A stretch of 64,000 bases of DNA from Spinacia oleracea (GCF_020520425.1 NC_079490.1:620001-684000), one strand, 5' to 3'; shown: positions 1-11,673, numbered from the stretch's first letter. Notes: generated by a model from the letters alone, not told the origin. Numbers and translations are program-made.

Positions 1-186
1 TAGGGTAATGTATACCGGGCAAGAACTATTGCTAGGAGCCGCCTCCAAGGCCTCGAAAATGGTGGCATAGTTGCCATAGCCCTCCAAGGAAACCGTTCCA
101 TAAGATCCATTACTAGTAGCTAGATATGTGTAAGTAATAAGAAGTATTGTTACTAATTGAGCTACTCTTTGTTGGATGGAAAACAT
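1..186 (-). CDS. Pectinesterase exon 1, partial, inverted copy cut by the window edge
   Basis: Read on the minus strand from the ATG at 186, this is a near-identical copy of the first 62 codons of the pectinesterase gene at 14384. Window base p pairs with base 14570-p without gaps in this stretch. It encodes the start of a pectin methylesterase: a short hydrophobic leader, then the N-terminal strand of the beta-helix domain. Only a few substitutions separate the copies, for example around codons 15-20. The rest of the gene lies left of the window, so whether it is intact cannot be judged. The upstream DNA (to about 340) also matches the right-hand copy, including a TATA-like element, so both promoters are probably duplicated. 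Confidence 0.8.
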   Translation of the reverse strand, partial: MFSIQQRVAQLVTILLITYTYLATSNGSYGTVSLEGYGNYATIFEALEAAPSNSSCPVYITL

Positions 187-639
187 TTTGAAGAGAAAAA
201 CAGAAGAAATTATTGGAAACTAGAGGAGTTAAGTGTATAGTAGGAGAGGATAGAAAGAGATGTAGTAAAAATTGGCTTAGTAGAAAGAGTTGTAGGAAAT
301 TGATCAATGCTTCAAAGTTATATTTATAGCACATTAATGCAAAGTGATTAAGAACTAATTAAGCAAGTATTATTAAACTTCAAATGTGATTATTATTGAT
401 AATCTTACTTAGTCCCTTTGTTTTTGAGTTTCTGTTGAATGTCTATATCTAAAATGTATAACTAGTATAGTAGTATAATTGTTGAGAATGGACCAAGACT
501 AAGACCTTAGGCCCAAATGGACAATGGCCCAAATGCATGTATGCATCAAAATGGACAATTATCTTCTAATAGAGATTATCAAAATTACAATTTATATTCT
601 TAGTAGTCATTTGCATATGCATACATTGTATAATTATAA

Positions 640-806
640 ATTCAACCCCTACTCACCCCCAACCCCACCCCTTTACACATTTTCCACTAACTACATTAAA
701 ATAATACCCCACTATCAACTACTACCTATTAAATTAAATAAGTCAATTCAAGTCTCTTAAACTCTGTGCCGGTCAAACCGGGTCTAGTATTCCGAGACGG
801 AGGGAG
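640..806 (-). mobile_element. Stowaway-like MITE family A, 5'-truncated copy
   Basis: This matches the right half of the reversed form of the full-length copies at 16196, 29497 and 34678, ending in a GACGGAGGGAG terminus followed by TA (807-808). The other half is missing. The right arm of the inverted duplication lacks it at the matching position. Confidence 0.75.
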
Positions 807-1097
807 TATCTCATTAATATACATAATAACTAAAAGAAGTCTTATTCTTTTTACATGCACTACCTATAGCTTTTTTTTTTTTTTTAAAGATACAACTATA
901 CAAGTAATACAATGACATAAGGTGATTACAACAATTCTTTGTTTTAGATTAGATGAAATAGGGGACTAATAATCCAATATGTTCTTGGACTAAAAGAAGC
1001 AGCTTCAAAGTTCAAATTCATTGTCTGTATTAAGGCTAGTATAGCCCAAGTTATTAAGGCCCATAATCTTGCTACACAGAGAGGAAGGCCTGATGTG

Positions 1098-2257
1098 CGC
1101 AAATTATTAGGTGTATCCGGTTGCGTGTAGCTCTACACGCAACCGGGTTAAAACTAGGTCGTTTTGATATTTTTTGCCAAAAAAAATGTAAAATCGCATA
1201 ACTAACTTCCCCCCAAAACCACGCATATCATGGTTACTTTACAAAAACAATCAGTTATTTTTATTGATTAAAAAAGTCAAAGATTCTATTAATATTTTAA
1301 CAAATCTTTACAAAAACAATCAGTTACTTTTATTTGCATTTAAATCTTTAACAATTTATATTGTTTTATTTGCGGTTTTTTCATACTCCATATTTCTCGT
1401 ATCATGTACAATATGGAGTAGAAATACAATACATGTGTAAAGGCATATAAAAAACAAATCCTAAAACAAAAATACATTGAAGGTGTAAAAGTACATGATA
1501 GGACAAAAAAAATACATTTAACCAAAAGCACATAACTAAGACCAAAAACACATTACTATATATAAAACTACATCTTACTTCACATATAAGTACATATTTA
1601 CAACTACAAGCACATAACTATGACCAAAAAAACATTATTTCACATAAAAGTACATATTTACAACTACAAGCACATAACTAGGAAGAAAAGCACATGTTCA
1701 ATTGGAAAAGAAAATCAACGCAAAATAGGACAAATTCTAATTACTGGTTGATAAACACTACGTCTGCCATTGATTAAGATGCACGTCTGTTCTTGGGTGT
1801 AAAAAAAACCCATGAAATTCCAATTAATAATAGATAAAATTATCAAAAACTGTCAAAATAAATGAAATTAACAATTAAATTACACATGAAAAGAACATCA
1901 ATACACACTTACTTGAATAAATGAAGATTAACACATACGTAATTTACGAATTTGAGCAACTGTGTCGCCTAATTTGCGATTTTTGGAGATGAAGATGTTC
2001 TATATTTTGGTTTTCCCCTTTTGACGACATCAACGAGGATTCTAATTGATTCTCTAAATCTTTTTCCATTTCTATTGACTTTTTATTTGGCAGTTTTTTA
2101 AATTTAAAAATTTTATCCTACTATAACTGCCAAAAGATACCAAAATATCTGGAAGTATTTTTGTGTTATTAGTTTTTTTTTTAACTATCAAAACGACGTA
2201 GTTTTGACCCGATTGCGTGTAGAGCTACACGCAACTGGGTGTACCTTCTACTAATCG
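1098..2257. mobile_element. Non-autonomous MULE-like element, 1.16 kb, with 9-bp TSD
   Basis: CCTGATGTG occurs directly before (1089-1097) and after (2258-2266) the element. The ends form imperfect inverted repeats of more than 50 bp; their cores at about 1118-1145 and 2210-2238 both contain the palindrome TGTAGNNCTACA flanked by GCGTG/CACGC. The interior is AT-rich with no coding potential. A 9-bp target duplication with long terminal inverted repeats fits the Mutator-like superfamily. The right arm of the inverted duplication carries the unoccupied site (12943-12951), confirming insertion after the duplication. Confidence 0.8.
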
Positions 2258-2760
2258 CCTGATGTGTGTGTTTTCCTGTTTTAATTCTCAGCTGTCAAAA
2301 AAAATAAAAAAAATATACTAACACATGTATACATTTTGTTTTGGGCCTATACAAAGAATAAACGGGCCTTAAATTGCATGTGAACTAGGAGTATACATAC
2401 AGAATTTCAAAACAACATAAATGTTAAGAATTAAAACCATGTAGATTTGTTTAAAAGCAAATTAAAGTTGTTTCTTATAAATGTAAGTAATTTACAAAGT
2501 ACTCCATAATTCAAGTATCAAAAAACACACATGATACATATTCACAAAGGCCACAATTCTTTTTGTGCCTTAACCATGAAAGCAACACACATTATAACAC
2601 ACACTATATCATAATGAACCCTGTCCTTTCCCCTAAATTTGACTAACGACTGACAAGTATACAAGTGACTTTAATCTTTATATACAAACTAGTAATAACG
2701 TGAGTACGTGACAATTTAATCTGAACCGATAACTTGTTAATTTATTATCAATTCAATCTA

Positions 2761-5700
2761 CTACCTTTCCATGTGATCAATACCCTTATTACTATTATTA
2801 TTCCCGGCCCCACTAACAAAGTTATGCGTTTCAATGATTTTTCCTTCAATCTTCTGCGCTTCAACATCTTCTTCCCCCTCTTGATCACACAAAGCCATAG
2901 GACTATAATACTCCACATCATAAGCCTTCATTATAAAGACATAAAACGACGTCGCAAAAACACCCAACAAAATCAACAACCAACTAAACTGAATATTTAC
3001 AAGCGCCTTAGCACGATGAAGTGACTCCTTCCCATCACACCTAACCACCTTATGACCTTCTTCTTCATGCATGAAACACCCTTTTGAAATCAAGTGTGGG
3101 GTCCACAATGCGAATCCCATGACCATGAGCCATACTCCTTGGTAGAGTATGCTAAGGGACCTCGTGTACGCGATCACGAAACTTCCTGTTCGTATAAAAA
3201 TAATTTAAGTTCAGTAAAAATCAACCAACAGGTCAAATAAGGTCTATGACGAGACAAGGGTGCATTTTTATTGTATTCTTTATTCTCTTTTTACTTATAT
3301 CGAAGTTATTCATTCATAGGATGATTAAGATTGTCTATCTTGATTTTTCTAGGGGGTGTTTGACTCCTAGAATGAATTTGATGAGATTCAATAACCCCTA
3401 GAATAAAGGTTAGAGAGCTAGCCAACTATTCTAATCTCTTATCTCATACTTCGAGTTAACATATATATATACATACATTATTATATTAAGCACTAATTTT
3501 TTATATTGGTGTACTTCAAGGTACACATTTGTATCAACAACTATAAATATTTCATTCATTTATTAATAAATATATTGGTTGACATTTTTACTTTATTTAT
3601 ATTCAACTTTAACCATTAATATTTTTAATTACAGTTGTACTACGTAGTACTCCCTCCATTCCTTTTTGTTATTCCCATTTTCTTTTTTGGCATTTCTATT
3701 TGTTGTACCCATACTGAATCTTTACTATTTGTAGCCATAGTTTTTTTACCAAATTACCCTAAGATTCCCCATTATTTACCAAAAAACCCTAAGATTCTAC
3801 CTTTTTTCCAACCTAAATTTCACTACTTTCCTTATTTTATTCATTCCCTCTTCCCAATTCACCCACCCTCCCAACCGTCCCTATCTTCATCTCTCTCTTC
3901 TTTTCTCGGACCTCCTTCACTTTTCTCTCTCTCCTCGTTGCTCCTCTCACTCTCTTTCTCTCCTCCTTCATCCTCTCACTTTTCTGTCAAGAACATATCA
4001 GTATATCACCTCCTTCACTTTTCTCTCTCTCTCTCTCCTCGTCCCTCCTCTCACTTTTCTGTCAAGAACACTAAAATGTTCTTCATTTTCCATCTTCCCC
4101 TCACGTTTTTTCTCTCTCCTCCAAAATCTCTCTGTTCTTAATTAAGATATGTAGGTGAAATTCTAGATCGTCGCCGCCGCCACCGCCACCACACCTCCGC
4201 CACCACTAACACCCTCCGAAAAAAGCTGTAGAATACATATTATGGCTTTAGATGGTGAAAATCGACCATGAAAACTCTAGATCTAGAGTTTTCATGGTCG
4301 AATTTGACCTCTAAATCTTCAAAATCGTGATATTGAGATCATGTTGGTATGAATTTATTTTTGTGTTCTTATTTCGAATTTTTTGGATTGATTTTTGACG
4401 ATTTTCTGGGTTAGTTTTTGTTTAATTTTTGGGTTGTTTTTGGTCGATTTTTTTTGAATTTTTGAATTTGATTTTGGTGGAATTTTGGGTTGAATTTTGT
4501 TGATTTTTTGGGTTGATTTTGGTCGATTTTTTGGGATGATTTTTGTCGATTTTCTGGGTTGATTTTTGGTGAATTTTTGGGTTGATTTTGGTCGAATTTC
4601 TTGTCGAATTTTTGGGTTGATTTGGTCAAATTTTTGCCTTGATCTTGGTCGATTTTTTGGTTGATTTTTTCTGAATTTTTTGGTCGATTTTTTGGTTTGA
4701 ATTTTCTGGGTATGTCGATTTTCTGGGTTTGACGATTTTTTGGGGTTTTTGGTTGATTTTTTGGTTTGTCGATTTTCTGGGTTTTTTTTGGTTAATTTTC
4801 TGGATTTTTTCTTGATTTTTTTTTGTTGATTTTTTTTTGATTTTTCTGGTTTGAATTTTTGTTAATTTTCTGGTTAATCTGATATTTGTTGTTATTAATA
4901 ATAACATATCTCCCATTTATCTTATTTTTTAAAATATTTTTTCTCTCTCCACTTTATTTTAAATAATCTCTTACACCCAATCATTATTCTTACACCCAAT
5001 CATTACTCATATCCCAATACAACCCAAGATTCCAATTTTCTTAAAAACCACCCAACATTCTTTAGGGGAACAACAAAAAGGAATGGAGGGAGTATTTAGT
5101 TAAAATAAAAAAAATGATATTATGAATATATGCGTATGAGATTAACCAAACAATTAAATGTGAAAATATTGAAAATTATAAATATATAGTAACAAACGTG
5201 GTTAAAATTAGTACAGATTAACCAAACAATTAAATATGAAAATAATGAAATTTATATTTTTATAATATATAGTAACAAACATGGTTAAAATTAGTACAGA
5301 TTAAACAAACAATTAAATATGAAAATAATGAAATTTATATTTTTATAATATGTAGTAACAATGTAACATACGGGGTTAAAATTAGTACTTTAAATAACGA
5401 AAAAGTCAAAATAATACATCTATTAAGAAAAGGAAAAACTAATATATTACCTGGATAGGCGATGCCAAGGATAGTAGTGGACAAAGAAATGAACACAACA
5501 AGCTGAAGTAGCCAATGGTATTGTCCCTCAACCCCCATATGATCAGAAGAATGGAGATGAAATAAAAGAAGTTGTTGACCAAATGCAAGTGCACCAAGGA
5601 GCTGAACGACGTCGTACTGAGCCCGAATATTACGGCCGCCGCCCTCGCGCCACTTGTCGAGGGCGAGGGCGAAGAAGGCGTAAACAAAGAACGTAAGAGA

Positions 5701-6000
5701 AATGGAGGAGTGCTCGAAGTTGTGAAGGTGGTTTGAAGGGATTGTACCGTCCGGGTCGAAGGGTTGGTGGCGGGCCGGGCCGATGAAGAGTTCCATGGCG
5801 ACGGAGAAGAAGGTGGCAATCATGATTAAGTGGAGTTCGAGGCGGCGGAGGCGGTGGTGGAGGGTGGAAGGGAACCATGGGAGGGATTTGTAGTTGTTAG
5901 GTCCTTTGAGGGCTAGTAGTCTAAGGTGGTTAAAGAGGTGCCATAATCCAATTGCAAAGAACCCAAAACCCGGCCCGACGTGCCCGATTAGTGTGCCCAT
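2761..6000 (-). CDS. TMEM45/DUF716 family seven-pass membrane protein
   Basis: Two exons, 5451-6000 and 2761-3185, joined by a GT-AG intron in phase 1, give about 324 residues, the usual length for the plant TMEM45 (DUF716) family. Seven hydrophobic segments can be seen, beginning with the one after MGTLIGHVGPG. Family signatures include the HSSDHMGVEGQYH stretch before the fifth helix and PGSF across the splice junction. The C-terminal tail is hydrophilic and acidic. The start is the first ATG of the conserved MGT motif. It is an integral membrane protein of unresolved biochemical function; some plant members respond to pathogens. The 2.27-kb intron hosts a 1.44-kb transposon and an 80-bp tandem repeat. 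The gene sits alone between the arms of the inverted duplication with a LEA2 gene. Confidence 0.9.
3650..5092. mobile_element. Mariner/Stowaway-like element in the TMEM45 intron, 1.44 kb
   Basis: The termini CTCCCTCCATTCCTTTTTGT and its inverted partner (5073-5092) are flanked by TA at 3648-3649 and 5093-5094. The interior starts with a TC-rich tract containing two near-identical blocks (about 3955 and 4035). A 4240-4320 segment has an internal palindrome around CTCTAGATCTAGAG. From about 4380 to 4870 there is a degenerate array of TTTTGGGTTGATTTTGGTCGA-like units. It has no transposase ORF. It is much longer than typical Stowaway MITEs, probably through internal repeat growth. Confidence 0.75.
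5140..5388. repeat. Three tandem copies of an ~80-bp AT-rich unit
   Basis: The unit starts ATTAACCAAACAATTAAAT and ends GGTTAAAATTAGTAC. Copies begin near 5141, 5217 and 5301 and differ by small changes. The array lies inside the TMEM45 intron, close to the exon 1 donor. Confidence 0.8.
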
Positions 6001-6728
6001 TTAGGAAGTTAATTATGTGTTAGGGGGGAAATGAGAGAAGATGAGGGATTTAATTAAGAAGGGAGGGAGAGTTTAAGGAGTTTAACATAAATATATCTAG
6101 AGAGTTCTAAGAAGGGAAAAGAAAATTAAAAGAGTTGAAAATTTTAATTTGAATATATAATATATGATGGTCTTGTTTTGAAGTATAAGAAGGTGTTGTA
6201 GCTATGTGCATATATATGTCATGTGACTTCATTTGTGAGGTGGCTTGGAGTAAAAGTTATAGTTAGCTGATATGTAATTACGTTTAATTTGTATTATTTT
6301 AACAGACCGTATAACATAGAGAATATAGAGTACGCGCTACAAAATAATCATTTTTATAGAGATGAGAAATTCCGTTTTCATATAGTCTAAATCCGTATCA
6401 AAATGATGTTTAGAGACGGATTTGAGACGAAAATAGAGGTGGCTTGGAGTAAAAGTTATAATTAGCTTATACGAAGTATATAATAAAGTTTTGTATAATT
6501 TCAACAGACGGTATAACTACTATAACATAGAGACTATAGAGTACGATGTAGTAATTAATTTGCATAGGTTATGTGACTTAAATTTGTGAGGGTTGAGGAG
6601 TAGAAGCTATTGTTGGCTAGATAATTATTGTTGGCTAGATAATTGATAAAGACTTTGACTAATGATCGACTAGGAAATTTTATTGCCCTTTTGTTTCTAG
6701 AATATCAACCAATTGACCAAATTAATAA

Positions 6729-6853
6729 GGCTATGTTCTTTTCACCTTATTTCCACTTATTTCAGGAAAAATAAGTTCAGATAAGTTCAGTTAAGTTCAG
6801 ATAAGATAAGTTCAGGAAAAATAAGTGAAAACCAGTTGAATAAAACGCACCCT
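6729..6853. mobile_element. MITE family B, short copy
   Basis: The left end reads GGCTATGTTCTTTTCACC and the right end is a loosely inverted form ending GAATAAAACGCACCCTAA. The interior is a run of AAGTTCAGATAAG units. A longer copy with the same ends is at 33509-33757. The superfamily cannot be fixed from these ends alone. Confidence 0.6.
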
Positions 6854-6902
6854 AAGTAAATCAAACGAATAAAGGTAAACCGTAAAAGTAATCTTTTCAG
6901 TT

Positions 6903-6904
<2 letters not shown>

Positions 6905-6966
<62 letters not shown>
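6905..6966. repeat. (TA)n microsatellite
   Basis: About 60 bp of uninterrupted TA dinucleotides, likely length-polymorphic. Confidence 0.95.
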
Positions 6967-6970
<4 letters not shown>

Positions 6971-8199
6971 CATTTTATATAGTTTCAATAGGTAGTGACG
7001 TAGTGTAACATAGAGATCGACGACAGAATACAGAGTAGTTCTTATTTCAAGGATAATTTTTGAATTAAATGATTGAAGTTCAACGTGGTGCATATATTGT
7101 TGAAAAACTTTGTATGATGTGACACAAATTCACGATATGGTTAAAACCTTGATTTGTTTCTTAATCTTTCGTGAAAATGATGTTGCACATTGATTAAATG
7201 TCTAGTAGATGAAGTTAATACCTAAATAAGAAAGAAAGAGTTTGAATTGGTGAGTAGTTGATGAGTACACTCCGTATATAACAATAAAACGTAACTCTAA
7301 ATATGCATGTTTTATTATGAAAAGCAACTCACATTAATCACATACATTTTTTCTCATTATATGTTAGTATTGCGTCAAGTTAACTATATACTTCATAGTA
7401 CACAAGGAGGCATCGTGTTAAATAGGTTTCAATCGATATTCCATCCAATTTTTACACATTTGTTATTCACAATTTATGACACATATCTTTTATCATATTT
7501 ATATCGCAATACGTACTATATCTTTATGAATTGACTACGAATAATAAGATTATTTGTTCAAATTATATATCCTACATGCTTTATCTTAACTTATAATTTA
7601 TTTCAATCAAGTAATATTACTATTATAAAATATAAAAAATAAAGGTTCATATTCCTAATGAACCCATTTTATTCAATATGATAACTATGCATTTATCTAG
7701 GAAGGTACGTCAATATATTTTCTCTAAGTTGACCGTGACATTCAATTCAAATTAAGGTAGATATATTATTACGTCACTGATGATCTAGCTTATGTTAGCT
7801 GACGTGGAGGTATTCAAATTTATTAATTACAAATTTGTATTTTCCAACTAGGCAAAAACAACAATAACTATGTTCCAAATGAATTATTGCAAAAAAAATC
7901 CATATGAAATGTTTGAATATTATTTAACATATGAAAATAGCTAGTCATGGTCATACCTTAAAGGAAAGAGGAGCTCAATTTGAACGACTTATATTATACT
8001 CCATATGTAAGTCCCGGCTGCTTTTGTTTTAATTATTAATCTTAATTAAACTTCTTACTAAATTTTCGAGTCAAAAAAATGTAGATCGTATAAATTTGGC
8101 AAAGTCGTCTATAAATTTCAATAATTAATACGTACGTAGTATTCAGACGGGCCCTATTATATCAACTTCTTTTTGTTTGTTCTTTATCCATTAAAAGAA

Positions 8200-8468
8200 A
8201 TTGTACCATTAACGACGGGAAATCTTGTCGCTGGAGGACAATAATTGTTAATTAACATACTTCGTAGTATTTTCTATCGCGAACCCGTCATAAAATGGGC
8301 CGTCATTTAGTGAAAAATCTCGTCATTAGCCCGTCGTAAAAGACATTTGCGACGGTTGTTCCCGTCTTTGTTTGGTTGTTATTATATCCCTGTCGCAAAA
8401 GACTTTTCCGACGGAATTTTTGACATGTCGTTATTAAGTTGTCATTAAAAATACAAATTCTTATAGTG
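8200..8468. mobile_element. CACTA-type transposon terminus (solo end)
   Basis: The segment ends TTCTTATAGTG, the reverse complement of a CACTATAAGAA terminus. It is preceded by many copies of CGTCGCAAAA/GACGGG-like motifs in both orientations (8210-8430), the subterminal repeat pattern of plant CACTA elements. No opposite end or transposase was found nearby, so it looks like a truncated remnant. Confidence 0.55.
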
Positions 8469-8592
8469 ATCCCTCGACCCTCGTACGCATTAATATTTTT
8501 TTAAAAAATATACGGAAGTACTACGTACATTTTTAAAATTTCCTAGTACATATACATATGTCCCAAACACGGTTCACAAATTCTTATTTACA

Positions 8593-8880
8593 AGTGGTGT
8601 ACAATAAATATTGTACACCGAAGTTAAAGTTAACTTAAAATACTTAAAAGTTAGCTTTATATATGTAAAAGTATAAATTTTTTAGTTAAATTTTTTTTCA
8701 TTTTAATAAAAAATATTTTTTCAAAATTACTAATAATGTATAAAATTAGTTATTTAACCGTTTAAAATGTTTTTCTATCAACCTTTTTTGTTATAATATA
8801 AAAGTTAATCAAAACATAATAAAAATTACAAAAAATTATGTAAAAGTTATTTTGGTGTACAATAAATTTATTGTACACCT
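8593..8880. mobile_element. Small element with self-palindromic ends (family C)
   Basis: Each end carries a GGTGTACAATAAA...TTGTACACC palindrome (about 8597-8620 and 8855-8880), and the two ends are inverted repeats of each other. The interior is AT-rich and non-coding. Possible 9-bp flanks CAAATTCTT and CAAGATCTT (7 of 9 match) would suggest a MULE-like origin if the ends extend slightly outward. A related, more decayed sequence lies near 24290-24430. Confidence 0.5.
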
Positions 8881-9347
8881 TATGCGCACAAGATCTTTTG
8901 AACACAAACATGGCAAAAAAACTAAAAAAACAAGATAACAAATTAACTCTTTTGAGGGAAGAATAAAAGAAAAATCAACTTATTGCAAAATTTGCAGTCG
9001 TAAATGTTAACAATTTAATCTACAACAACAACAAAAAAACATTGCGGTAATCAAATTGGAAATCATTGGTCTAAAGAGTCCCTTTTTTCCCTTTACAATA
9101 CAACACGTATAACAAAGACCGGAAAAAAAAAATGTACAAATCCTCTGTTTCATAATTGTGCACCTTTTTAATAAAAAAAACATATTTACGACTTTTCAAT
9201 GTTTTTAATAAACCTATCAAATAAGGTGACATATGAAATTATACACAACAACAACTCAAAGAAATCAATTTCGTTGATGTGAGATAAATAACTCTATTTT
9301 CCGAAATTAAATAATTAAACACCATAATTAATTAATTTTGGTGATAA

Positions 9348-11673
9348 TTAATTATGGGTGTCACATTTTTGTAATAAAATTTTGATATTATCTCCAAAGG
9401 AATCAACCTCAAATTGGCAACCAACCTTAACATCAACTTTCTTGGTAAATAACCATGTCTTCAACTTAAGAGGGATGTTCATTGACATGTTCAATTTCAC
9501 TGGTTTTTTATGATGGTTATTATGAGAGGAGGATGACGACTCTAACTCTTTAGGCAAACCACCTTTCGACGACACCGCGAAAACCACGTCTTCGGCGTCG
9601 GCTTTGCCGGATTCTTCCTTCTCTAACGCCGGAAATGAGCCGTGCCCTAACACCTTTCCTTTGTATTCAAGTGTTGCATTTCCTTTTCCGTACTCAATAT
9701 CGTTCACACTATTAGGGTTTGTTGTCTCCATAGATACCTATTACAATCAACATTGTTAAAGCAGATAAATTTATATAAGTTCCAATCAGGTTCTATCAGG
9801 TTAGTCGGGTTTAAACAGTTTTAGTAAGTTCAGGAACATCCGACGAAGAGGGATTATGCTTGCTTTGACCTAATTCACAATAATATTAGTGTCAACCCGG
9901 CCAAAACCAATAATTTTATATAGGCAAACAAAACGTTCCCATAATTGATAACATATAATAATGTGTTATAATCTATCTATACTAATATATTAAAAGGCGT
10001 TGATAAACAAGCCTATATGCCACGTGACACTCACACTAATCTCATTTCAATGTTACATGTCATACATAATTATTTAAAAATGATAAATATGTGTGGTACA
10101 AGTCTTGAACCCGTGACCTCTAATGCAAACCAAACAATTAACCACTGCTCCAAATCAAATTATATGTCATTTTTTCATAACAAAATATAATAAATGACAA
10201 TGTAATAATACAGAGTATTGAATTTATTTAAAAAATTTATACGTGTATCAACCTGGGACATCGCCCGGACCCAAATACTAGTTAATCAACATTATTAGTA
10301 ACACATACTAATGTCTTACCAAAGCTTGTAGAACTTTACATATATACACAACGTGCGGTATATTGTTGTGATGTGCATGTATGTTTTATCATAACCAATA
10401 ATATTTTAGACAATGTTCTATCATAACCAATAATAATTTATTGTGGATTTATTTGGATTGAGGGATAAGGTGTAAATGATAGGATTAAAATTGATGGAAA
10501 TTGTACGTTTGAGGTTAATTCGAATAGAATTTGACCATTAATTCTTCTTAAAAGTTAAAACATACTCCGTAATACCCCGTTCTATGAAATTTTCAAAGAA
10601 CGGAGATGGTACAATAGTTATTTTATGGTACTTTGAGTAGTATGAGAAAATCCATTATCTTCAATATATAATCGTGAAAAATATATAATTGGTGGACAAA
10701 AATAAATAAAATGGACAATAATAATAATTATGCAAAAAAGTCCTAAGGTTGTCCCTTAAAAAAAAAAAGGGTCCTAAGATTGTATACAATATTCCCTCTG
10801 TCTTTTTATTAATCTGCGTGTTTTGACTCAATGTACATCTTTCATCATAATATCTTTTTAAAGTATGTTTCGAGGCGAATTAAACAAGATGCAACATGAC
10901 TATATTTTTTTCTCATGAATAAAAAATTGTAACTTCAATTCTCCAGAATTCTAAATAGTTGCAAGATTAATTTTAAACAGGAACAACATTAAGAAACAGA
11001 GGGAGTACAATATTACCTGGAACTTAGGAGGAGGAGCGTTGTTCTTTTTAGAAGAAGTTGTAGTAGGGTGCTTGATGACAACATGTTTGATAGAGAACGT
11101 AGGATTCTTAGGGTTCAACGTAAAATGAGCAACACAAACAATAACACTAATAATAAACGCAACCACAAAGAAAACCGACAAACACCAATACACACACCGG
11201 CGCCGCCCCTTTTGGTTGTTTTGCACCGGATTCCGGTACTTTTCGACAAGCTCGGCGTTCTCCGGTGGCGGAACCCGGTAGATTTGATCCTTAGGGACTT
11301 GTATAATGTATGTAGAATGAGGTGGTTGTGGTTGAGAGTTAGAATTACTATCATCATCATCATCATTATCATGTGATCTTAAGGAAGGGACAATTTGCAT
11401 TTTCTCATCTTCATTAAAATTACCATTATTGCCATTACCATTACCATTACCATTACCATTATTATTATTATTATTATTTTTCCCATGGTAGATATTATAA
11501 AAATCATCAAACTCGTCGTCTTGATCCTCCTCGTCGTTGTTGTTGTTTTTGTCGTTGTCGTTGTCGTTGATGGTGTTGGTGGTGGTGGAGGTGCGATGAT
11601 GGTGGTCACGGTCGTGGTCGTGGTCGTGGCCGTGGGCGGCGTCCGGAGAGGTGGGTGGGACCCGCTCCTCCAT
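9348..11673 (-). CDS. LEA2/NHL-type (NDR1/HIN1-like) membrane protein with long acidic N-terminus
   Basis: Two exons, 11017-11673 and 9348-9737, phase 0, give 348 residues. Residues 1-160 are low complexity and cytosolic-like: a His/Asp block (14-26), Asn/Asp-rich tracts and an Asn/Gly run (65-85). A basic stop-transfer KGRRR precedes one transmembrane helix (about 161-186). The LEA_2 domain follows, with TFSIKHV at its start, KFQVSMETTNPN across the junction and a YGKGNATLEYKG strand. This is the layout of plant type II NHL proteins at the plasma membrane; stress or pathogen roles are known for some relatives, while this member's role is unknown. The intron holds a Helitron and a MITE. The N-terminal repeats are coded by trinucleotide and hexanucleotide tracts and may vary in length. 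Confidence 0.88.
9972..10282 (+). mobile_element. Non-autonomous Helitron in the LEA2 intron
   Basis: The 5' end is TC followed by TATACTAATATATTAAAAGG, a common plant Helitron start. The 3' end has a small GGG/CCC hairpin (GGGACATCGCCC) just before the terminal CTAGT, and a T follows. No target duplication is seen, as expected. The start may be 9972 or 9976. The middle carries a GAACCCGTGACCT-type segment resembling tRNA-derived repeats. Confidence 0.75.
10792..11005. mobile_element. Stowaway-like MITE beside the LEA2 splice donor
   Basis: Inverted ends TTCCCTCTGTCTTTTTATTA and TAAGAAACAGAGGGAG are flanked by TA at 10790-10791 and 11006-11007. Its right end is about 10 bp from the exon 1 donor at 11016, so little original intron sequence remains there. 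Confidence 0.65.

Larger units (their letters stand above)
1..2710. repeat. Left arm of a large inverted duplication
   Basis: The arm matches the reverse complement of about 12270-14569. Similarity runs through pectinesterase exon 1, its leader and promoter, and far upstream DNA. It fades near 2600-2710, where a TACAAACTA-containing block still pairs with about 12290-12390. The left arm is longer because of private insertions: a Stowaway-like fragment at 640-806 and a MULE-like element at 1098-2257. The true outer boundary is outside the window. Confidence 0.8.
6001..9347. other. Intergenic region between TMEM45 and LEA2 genes
   Basis: This holds the TMEM45 promoter side (6001-6200) and the 3' flank of the LEA2 gene. 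Two direct repeats of a GAGGTGGCTTGGAGTAAAAG block start near 6238 and 6437, with a weaker third near 6590. A MITE, a TA microsatellite, a CACTA-type end and an element with palindromic ends are listed separately. Short ORFs such as 7307-7534 show no family similarity and look accidental. Confidence 0.6.

Noticed and set aside
113-334. ORF on the minus strand rich in Phe and Leu, and its twin at 14236-14460
   Set aside because: Both lie over the pectinesterase leader and start in a different frame from the enzyme; preservation in both copies reflects the recent duplication.
4411-4916. Lys/Gln/Asn-rich ORFs on the minus strand
   Set aside because: They are translations of the degenerate TTGATTTTGGTCGA-like array inside a transposon in the TMEM45 intron.
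10100-10160. tRNA gene or SINE suggested by the GAACCCGTGACCT segment
   Set aside because: No cloverleaf or matching A box could be drawn; it lies inside a Helitron.
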